A stretch of 64,000 bases of DNA, taken from assembly GCA_964017145.1 (NCBI GenBank), contig OZ024852.1:372001-436000 (forward strand), in the 5' to 3' direction. This DNA is from Agrocybe praecox. Lineage: Eukaryota > Basidiomycota > Agaricomycetes > Agaricales > Agrocybaceae. Positions 56,905 through 64,000 of this stretch are shown here, piece after piece. The first letter of the stretch is position 1. Each line of letters opens with the position of its first letter. The position numbers and the translations under genes were made by a program. Below the pieces are notes generated by a model that was not told where the DNA came from, searched no databases, and saw only the letters and a program-made list of their open reading frames with translations.

Positions 56905-57774
56905 GTCTTCGTGTTCTTTGATCCAGCTAACGATTTTCGGGGAATGCACCAGTAGCAAGAGATGGAGCAAATGTGAAGGTTCCTACTGCAAAGAAGTTCG
57001 AACCATCTCACAGATGCGTGAGAAAAGTATCGGACATATGTACACGTGAAAAGCACGTGGAATGCCGCGACGCGTTAATTACCGGATATTTACGGACCGG
57101 TTGTAAAGACGTGTGCACCGTTGGTGTACCGTGTGTTATTCCTCGGTATCAATGTGTTTTTCTTCCGTCTCTTGTCTGTTCACGGAATGATCGCATAACT
57201 CCTCAGTAACGCAAGCTGATCGGAGAAGTTAAAATTTTACCTTGTCCCGTAATAAGCGCCTGGTATTTTCGCAGAACCGCTCAAGTCGCATTCCCACTGC
57301 CGCGCCGCCTCGCCTCCAAAATTGGGGCAAGGCATGACGTGCGTTCGTAAATTTCGTATATCATATATTCATACATAGCTAAAGGAACTCGCCTGACTGT
57401 TGACGTTACCACAGTCTTAAGTACCCAGAGCTTCGATGACAGCTAGGGAGCGGCGCCACATAGATTACTAGATATCGTCTTTTGCGAGTTTTCATCCATG
57501 GCGCGATTTTCACGGATGGGTCAGTGAATATAGGCTGAGGGAAAGGCCCTTGCAGAAAGTCTTGACATGTACTTTACGCAGTCTGTTGTACATCCTCCCA
57601 AGAACCATGAACGAGAGTGAGGCCTGATGATCAGTTAGAAAAAATGATTATGAAATTTCGAGTTATTTAACTAGAGCCTAGACCTTCGTACGTGGATACA
57701 TGGTGTGGGGTATACGTATACATACTATATTATACAGTTCCTATCAATTCGGTCGTAATGAGAAAAAGAAAATA
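56905..57774. other. Intergenic, no gene seen
   Basis: Promoter side of TGS1 and 3' flank of the FAD monooxygenase gene. No frame is supported. Confidence 0.4.
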
Positions 57775-59717
57775 TCACGATGTTTCTAATAGGCGAGTTG
57801 CCTCATGTACGGAGGCACCAAGCGACGTAGTCCAGCACCATTCCCAGTTTTTCGTAAAGACTTGACCCAGAGTTTTGAGTTGACCGAGCATCTCATGTTC
57901 TGGTACCGAGTCGAAATCAATTTCCGGATTGCTGAGAGTAAAATATAGCCCATTCACTCTCGACCGCTCTTGGACCTTATGAGATAATGGTCTTCGGATA
58001 TGGTCGTAGATTCCTAGTGCGCGGGAGATGGTTTCCCTGGTTGTGAGTGGGTGTCCTAAAAGCGTGGCAAGGATGTACGCGTCCTATTTTTAGACTCTAT
58101 CAGTCGCATATACGCTTCAAAAAAAATCATGTCAGACGTACCTCGATAGCCTGTCCAGCGCCTGACCCTTGGTGAGGTGTCATTGCATGTGCCTAGAACT
58201 CAATGAGCGCTGTTCTCTTTCGAATTTTTTGCCCACAAAGCCCAAAACAACATACCGCGTCGCCAAGGATAGCAACATTTCCAGACACCCACGATTTCAA
58301 AGGCTTTATAGTGTGGATAGCCCAACGTAATGGCTTGTCAACGCACTGGTTTAAACGCCGTTAACTTCTCATTTACCCAATGACAACGAAGAGCTTACCT
58401 CAACGATGGCCTGCACTTCCGGTTCCCAGTTTCTAAAAGAAGAAGCAAACTCTGCTTTGTCGGTAGGGCACACCCATGGACCATTGAATCTTGAGCTTTC
58501 CAACTCATGTTGGGATTTAAAGGCGACAAAATTGACCAGCTTTCCATGAGCTATAGGATAGGCGATAATGTACTAAAATGCGGTATTAGTGCCAAAAATT
58601 TGCGATTAAAGGATTAGTACGTACGCCACCTTTGCCCAAGTACTATAAATCAAGCGTTGTGTAAGTGCTGAATAAACACAAAGCCTATTTCAAAAAGTCA
58701 TGCACTTACTTGAGTTGGCTGCGTTAATACTCGATGATCAGGTTTTCGCGACCTCAATCGATCAGCAGGGATCAACGCGCGATACGCATTTGTGCCGCTC
58801 CAGGTAGGTTCAATCATAGCCGTGATATCAGCGGCCTCGGACCAGTTGTTCTGCGATTGAGCCCACTGTGCCTTCTCCCCCAGCAGTGACCGCCTCACCG
58901 CGGATTTTATGCCGTCCGCACCAAGTAGCAAATCACAAGAGGCCCGAGTCCCGTCTTCGAAAAGAAGGTTGATGGGGCCTCCTTGCCGCTGGGTGTACGA
59001 CCGGAGTCGTTTACTGCAGTAAATTTTGTACGATGGCGAAAGTCGTTTCAGCAGCGCATTTTGAAAGTCAGGACGATGGAAAGTTATTAAATTTCCTGGG
59101 TAAGAAAATAATAAGCAAACGTTACGGATGAACCTAGATCTCCGGATAGGGGGGTGCTGACCTTTTGTGACTAATGTGTGGAAATCAATGCCTTCTGGGC
59201 GGTCGCTCCTGCGGTACCTGAAAGTAGAGACTAGTGATATTAATGATTGAACGAAAGGGTATCTAAATTTGGCTAACCTGGCCCTTGAACTGGTTTTATG
59301 TCGGTCGCCTTTAGCAGGTCTTCCTCCAAGCCGAGCTTTTTAATGACCTCCCATGGCCCTAAAGTCAAGATAATCAGTCAGTCTGAGCTCAGATGTCATT
59401 GAAATCATCCTTCGTGTCCCACTGTTTACTACTTACTTGGAAAAAGACCGATACCGGCCCCTAGTTCAGCAAGTTTTTCGGCGCCCTCGTATATCACGAC
59501 CTCTATATCTGGGTAGCGAGAAAGAGCCACTAGCACGACAGGCGTCTATTCAGCAACGAAGTACGAGGCCAACACAAACCTAACGCCCACCTGCAGTTGT
59601 TAATCCACCTATACCAGCGCCACTGAACGAATATGTTCAAAACACCACCCAAGTGACGAAAAGTAAAATTTACCAAATTGCGACTTTAAATTTTGGTACA
59701 GGTCCTATGTTAGCCAT
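57775..59717 (-). CDS. FAD-dependent monooxygenase, salicylate hydroxylase-like
   Basis: The first exon MANIGPVPKFKVAI joins over a GTAAAT..CAG intron to CGAGIGGLTTA, the GxGxxG dinucleotide-binding start. VALSRYPDIEVVIYEGAEKL follows with the acidic residue at the end of beta-2. The DG motif appears as CDLLLGADGIKSAVRRSLLG, and the second FAD motif as GNVAILGDAAHAMTPHQGSG then AGQAIEDAYILATLL. The C-terminus ends VHEATRLLETS at 57775. Many short introns. These flavoproteins use NAD(P)H and O2 to hydroxylate aromatic rings, for example salicylate to catechol, or tailor secondary metabolites. About 430 residues. Complete by my reading, substrate unknown. Confidence 0.85.
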
Positions 59718-59976
59718 TCGAATTGGAACCTGTTTGAGACGATGGATTATTGGTGTATTGGAGCGTCAAGGCGCCAGCAGGGTTGTATGTAGAAGTTGTA
59801 TATCAAGAATACAGATGCTATTTTGTAACATTTTGCGGGTAGACGAAACACACGATTGAACCGGACTACGTGCTTGAGTAGCAAGAACATCCTCGCAAGA
59901 ATCGATGACATGTGAGATCTGAGTGAGGAGATGAGCTCGTGGAGGGCCGATGCCTTCTGTCAGATAAGACACTCTA

Positions 59977-60599
59977 ATCAAGATCCCACGATTTGGTCGC
60001 GCTCGAGGCCGAAGGCCAAGCTGGCGTAATATTAAAGCCACGATTATCTATACATATGAGGATCAAATGATCGTATGTTTAAAAAACATATGTATGTGTG
60101 CTTCTTACCTTTCGAAGAGAAGAAACGCGTCCAGAAGTACCTGCAGCTTCCATACCTACATTTACATTTACGAGAACGCGCGATGCAACCCAATTGGGAA
60201 CTTACATACGAAGTTAAGCGAGGATGACCGACAGGGGCGAATAGTAGGCCCCAAACTAGGCACGTACCGGCACTGATGAAACACGTTGGAACAGGCTGCA
60301 CGAGAGAGGATTGCAAGGGACTGTAGGGATGCCAACGAGCGAAGGACGACTGGATTTCGCGACCGGCTATCGACTATGTGATCCGTCGATTCAGAAATTG
60401 CACGCCGATGAAGGGATCTACGGGTCCCGAATATTATATGTAGACCCAGAACGTGGATGAGAGCTTCAATACGGTCCCGAACATACTTGCCAGCAATATT
60501 TGTACAATTGTGTGGTGCGGCGCTATGAGGAGTCGGCCTGCGGTTTAGACGGGTTGCCAATGAAGATGAGCACACTCGGCATATGTACTGGTATTTCAA
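59977..60599 (-). CDS. Tentative multi-exon gene, unknown product
   Basis: A 143-residue frame starts MKYQYICRVCSSSLATRLNR at 60599. Possible introns near 60492-60424 and 60268-60149 would lead to RYFWTRFFSSK and DNRGFNITPAWPSASSATKS with a stop near 59977; alternative frames through the same exons read equally well (for example VQPVPTCFISAGMEAAGTSG). I cannot decide between them. No domain recognised; the gene could be a relic. Confidence 0.25.
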
Positions 60600-61759
60600 C
60601 CCGGCTCGTTTTGCTCGGAGAAACCTAAAGTAGTCCAGCTGGATCTAGGCGGGCTTCATCAGTGTATATCAATGATGATGAGCGTCAAATACAATCGAAC
60701 CACGTTTTTCCTTTCTCAAATTATATCCTACCTAGAGATGTGGAATTTATGATGAGCAAAATGGCGACAAAGATGGATTACGTGTCTCTCAGCATGAGTT
60801 TACCAAAGATTGCATGATTTTTCCTTCCATCAAGCCACTACCGCGACAATCGCCTGAGGTCGGAGTCGATTCGAGAGAAACCGTCGGTACCAACAAAAAG
60901 GATGCTGATTATTGCGACGCTTTCGATTTCTGGACGTATTTACCCGTTAAACGTTTAGACCTTCCAAAGAACGTGGAATCACCGTAGTCGACCATGTTTC
61001 GATTGAATACGTACAGTCCGGGGAACTCGACTTTGGATTCTTGCGGCGGAAAAACTGACCGTATAGTCGGCATTTACCGACGTCATGACCGCTAAAGCGC
61101 GGCAAACATACTTCCCGCTTTCCTCCAAGATAATATACGCAAATTTTTATTTTAATGTCCCCAAAAACTTTCCCTGCGACAACGAGCACGTATCTCGGGT
61201 CTGTGTATACGGTATTCGTGAGTGCATCCAGATTACAGAATGAATCCGAATCCATGGAATAGGACTTGATCGTGTACCGTTTGGACATCCGTAATAAATT
61301 CCAGTGAGAGTTTATATCGATGGATGTCCGATAGCTGGCGCTGAACAGGTCCGAACCTCCCACACAGGTCAGTCGCGGCTGCCGAGATAAGGCCCATGAC
61401 CTGGTCGTGTCTTTTAATAGTTTGACGGTGGGTTTATATGAGAAACTCTTATTCTGAAAGAGCTATGATGGCATCGAATATAGACTATGGTGTACCAGGA
61501 AACATAATTTATCCAGCTCCTACAGCATAGTACCTCAGTAGTCAGTTCTACACGAATATTTGCTCGCCCTGGGGAGCCGCTGATATGGGTATTGGGTGTT
61601 ACAATACCCGAGCATAAGCTTTTGGATGGTTTCATCTTTAAACTTGTTCGACCTGGTTAATTTCGTTGTTGCCTTTCTTTGTCTCCAGCTACCTGCCGAT
61701 GAGATTATCCGCACAGAGAATTTGCAACACACCTCGACAAAACTCATCGAACAAGAACC
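60600..61759. other. Intergenic, weak ORFs only
   Basis: A minus-strand frame of 138 residues (60947-61363) has no family resemblance. The right end is the promoter region of the membrane-protein gene. Confidence 0.35.
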
Positions 61760-63505
61760 ATGGCGCAGCCTCTAGATGCGGACGATGTATTCTATACCAT
61801 ACATCAAACTCGGCTAGTAAGATACAACGGAGGTGCGGGAACGTTTTATCAAGCGGACGGTGTTATGATCTGATACTTGTTGAATTCAGTTGGCGCATTA
61901 ACATTTCTTTTGTGGGACATCATTATAACGTTTGATGAAGAAGTGAGGTACATCTGGACGTATGTTCTGTCCGAGTATATTGCACCTAGATAGACGCCGA
62001 CATCCTACTTTTTACAACCTGCAGACAAAACAGACAGTCACCTACCAAATGGATTTTTCTATTCACCAGATATTTTGCACTTCTGGCTCAAGCGTGAGTG
62101 CCTATTCAGCCTCGGAAGCAACTCTTTACTTACTCATTAATAGACGACTGGTGAGCTTGAGCCTCACGCTGATTCTTGGAACATTCGACATCAACACTTG
62201 CCGCATGGTGTATACGTCCCAAGTTGTTTCCGGGGGAGTTCTGATGGCCTGCATTCAGACCATCCTCATGCTTCGAGGTGCATAAACTCATATGATTGAC
62301 GTCAAATTAACCCATTTACCGTGAAGTTTATTTGCAGTTTACGCCCTTTACATTAGAGATCGGCGTGTGGCTTACGCCATGGTAGCTTTGCTCGTAGCCG
62401 AAGTTGGATCGATGCCCGGTGCAATCGCCCTGACTATGCCAACGAATACAGGGAGTATGTGTATGAAACCGGTCAAGATGCGTGATATTGCTCTCTTTGG
62501 GTAAGCAGCGGATCCATCACATTTGCCCATTGTATTATCCCCATTCCCCTTTGAACGCGTTTACTTAATACTCATATTGACCATCCCAATTTCATTTTCG
62601 CCTCAGCGTCTCGGCTTTACTTCCTCAACTTCTCGTGCTCGGCTTGACGATATTGAAATTCTTCTCTGGACTTCGCGCGGGGTGGGGCAATATTCCAATC
62701 GTTTCCCGACTCGTGCGTGATGACATTATTGTCGTAGCTGTCATAGGTAAGTCCCTTTCCTTTCCTCCACAGAAAGCCGATGTAGTCGGCGAATAATATT
62801 AGACGCCTTTTTTTCCTCGTCCGTATCGGCTGATATACGTTGTGACGACCGCTGATGTTTTTTTTTGTCGTTAGTGACTTGGGTCGTCATCTCAGCGTCT
62901 ATGGCCAGCGTTAACACCATCTATGGGTACATTGGTTACTCGTGCGTTTTGTTTCATCCGTTTTCAGCTAATAGGCTTGCGCCATTGATACAAAAATCCT
63001 ATTTCGACCCTTTTTTCATACATAGCTGGTTGCTTTCATTAATTCCATCCGCTGTGAGTTACCTTGTCTAAATGGTGTAACAACAACCAAGAACCTTTGT
63101 ATTTACTCGACGCATTTCCAGGGCTGTCGAATTATTATTAGCATGCAAAAATTGGCCGAGGACCATAACAGAACACACAACGGCGTGCAAGCGACAGAGT
63201 CCACCCCTCAGCTTACTTCGTGTTTATTTGACATGCTAACTCCATCGGTGGCGACGGACGTCATTCCTTTAGCTTCACAAAACTCAGGTCGTCTCACCAC
63301 CACCAAACACTCGACCACTACGGCCCCCAGGCGTAGTGTCGCTGCGTCGAATTCATCAATATATCATGCATCCAGCTCAACGACTGCAATAACGGCAGTT
63401 TCTCGAGAAAAAACCTTGCATTCATCATTAACACCCGAGACTTTATCTCAAGTCTCATATACATTCCAGCACTCCCGCATAGTACAGTCTGTAGAGAATA
63501 TATAA
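61760..63505 (+). CDS. Multi-pass membrane protein of the DUF6533 type
   Basis: The N-terminus MAQPLDADDVFYTIHQTRLV runs to RYNGVGALTFLLWDIIITFD and EEVRYIW, which fits the DUF6533 signature (a membrane helix followed by D(D/E)EV.YIW) found in large mushroom membrane-protein families. Further exons encode KWIFLFTRYFALLAQ, VSLSLTLILGTFDIN, GGVLMACIQTILMLR, RDRRVAYAMVALLVAEVGSM, VSALLPQLLVLGLTILKFF, VVAVIVTWVVISASMASVN and SYFDPFFIHSWLLSLIPSA; together about seven membrane helices. The C-terminal 110 residues are a Ser/Thr-rich cytosolic tail (TTTKHSTTTAPRRSVAAS). Exons join over short introns, with the first donor at about 61832. The layout resembles a seven-helix receptor, but ligand and function are unknown. 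Confidence 0.75.
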
Positions 63506-64000
63506 CATCACTCATCGTTTAAAAATCCATTTTCCCACTAAGTGCTATAGTAACAAGTCTTTCAAGGAAGGAGAAGTACACACGAACGGAAATCGGTCTT
63601 TTGAGAATCTAAGAATACCCCGATTTCCGCAGGATTAGAACACCCACGAAAAAGTCGCGCCCGCCTTAAGTCAGTCCTGCACCCGTTTACCGGGGTAATG
63701 ACGCTGCTAACATGTTCAAAACGTTGATATCTCCGTGAAATATTCTGAAAATATTTCAGGTTGGTTTTATCGCTCGCACTCGTACTAAAACCAGCAGAAC
63801 CAGCCTTCGGACGCGAGCAAGGCTCAAGCTTTACTTGTGTACTGTCAGTGTGGCGTCTGCCGCGTCTGTCTCCAAGGGGTTGCCATCAATTATTTAAAAA
63901 TCACGTGATAGGCGAAGCGCCCATGTAGCAGTAACGCCGAACGGAGTAGATGTAGGTAAAGCCACCAAGATACTTTGCTGCTGCAGGAGGAGAATATATA
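63506..64000. other. Intergenic, end of the window
   Basis: No frame supported. A short inverted repeat, ggcgaagcgcc, occurs at about 63912 and also at 38702. Confidence 0.35.

Noticed and set aside
35001..59717. P450, laccases and FAD monooxygenase as one biosynthetic gene cluster
   Set aside because: They are spread over 25 kb with TGS1, other unrelated genes and empty stretches between, and no backbone enzyme (PKS, NRPS, terpene cyclase) is present.
60947..61363. 138-residue minus-strand ORF as a gene
   Set aside because: No domain, no plausible neighbouring exons, composition not distinct from random frames.
1..64000. CRISPR arrays, rRNA genes, bacterial-type operons
   Set aside because: No regular repeats with unique spacers, no rRNA-like stretches, and the gene structure is clearly eukaryotic.

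Overview
The window is nuclear DNA of a filamentous basidiomycete, most likely a mushroom-forming Agaricomycete. The genes are broken by many short introns, mostly about 49-60 nt, with GT..AG ends and CTGAC/CTAAC-like branch points. Several families are typical of Agaricomycetes: laccases, a DUF6533-type membrane protein, Kre9-like secreted proteins, an F-box-like protein and a conserved membrane-protein family represented by a relic. Gene models were assembled by eye from reading frames and splice signals, so individual exon borders may be a few bases off.

Layout. 0-5.8 kb is accessory: the end of a retroelement (gag-like zinc knuckle plus an LTR-like segment), an F-box-like gene, a five-exon unknown gene, and two decayed gene fragments. 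5.8-9.3 kb holds two divergent, related, degenerate protein kinases that meet head to head. 9.3-12.8 kb is gene-poor with low-confidence ORFs and degenerate repeats. 12.8-21.4 kb holds a PLP-dependent class V aminotransferase, a broken copy of a cysteine-rich (stanniocalcin-like) gene, a RIM2-type mitochondrial carrier, RNA polymerase III subunit RPC25, a sulfite oxidase, and a fuller copy of the cysteine-rich gene. 21.5-34.4 kb is mostly housekeeping: a Cdc4-like F-box/WD40 protein with an unusual repeat insertion, tRNA-Ile(AAT), a Kre9-like GPI protein, a RanBP3/Yrb2-like Ran-binding protein, a small membrane protein, a carnitine/acylcarnitine carrier and actin-related protein Arp2.

35-36.8 kb encodes a cytochrome P450, followed by about 3 kb with no convincing gene. 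40-44.3 kb has a large conserved-looking unknown protein and a PY-motif protein. 46-53.9 kb holds two tandem laccases that differ at the type-1 copper axial position, a second class V aminotransferase and a small secreted protein. 55.6-59.7 kb has trimethylguanosine synthase Tgs1 and an FAD-dependent monooxygenase. 61.8-63.5 kb has a DUF6533-type multi-pass membrane protein.

Housekeeping genes (Rim2, Rpc25, Tgs1, Arp2, Crc1, RanBP3-like, tRNA) are interspersed with fast-evolving or secreted genes (laccases, P450, FAD monooxygenase, cysteine-rich and Kre9-like proteins). I see no coherent biosynthetic cluster, no CRISPR and no rRNA. The most unusual features are the divergent degenerate kinase pair, the repeated RRxS modules inserted in the WD40 protein, the working/broken cysteine-rich gene pair, and the laccase pair.
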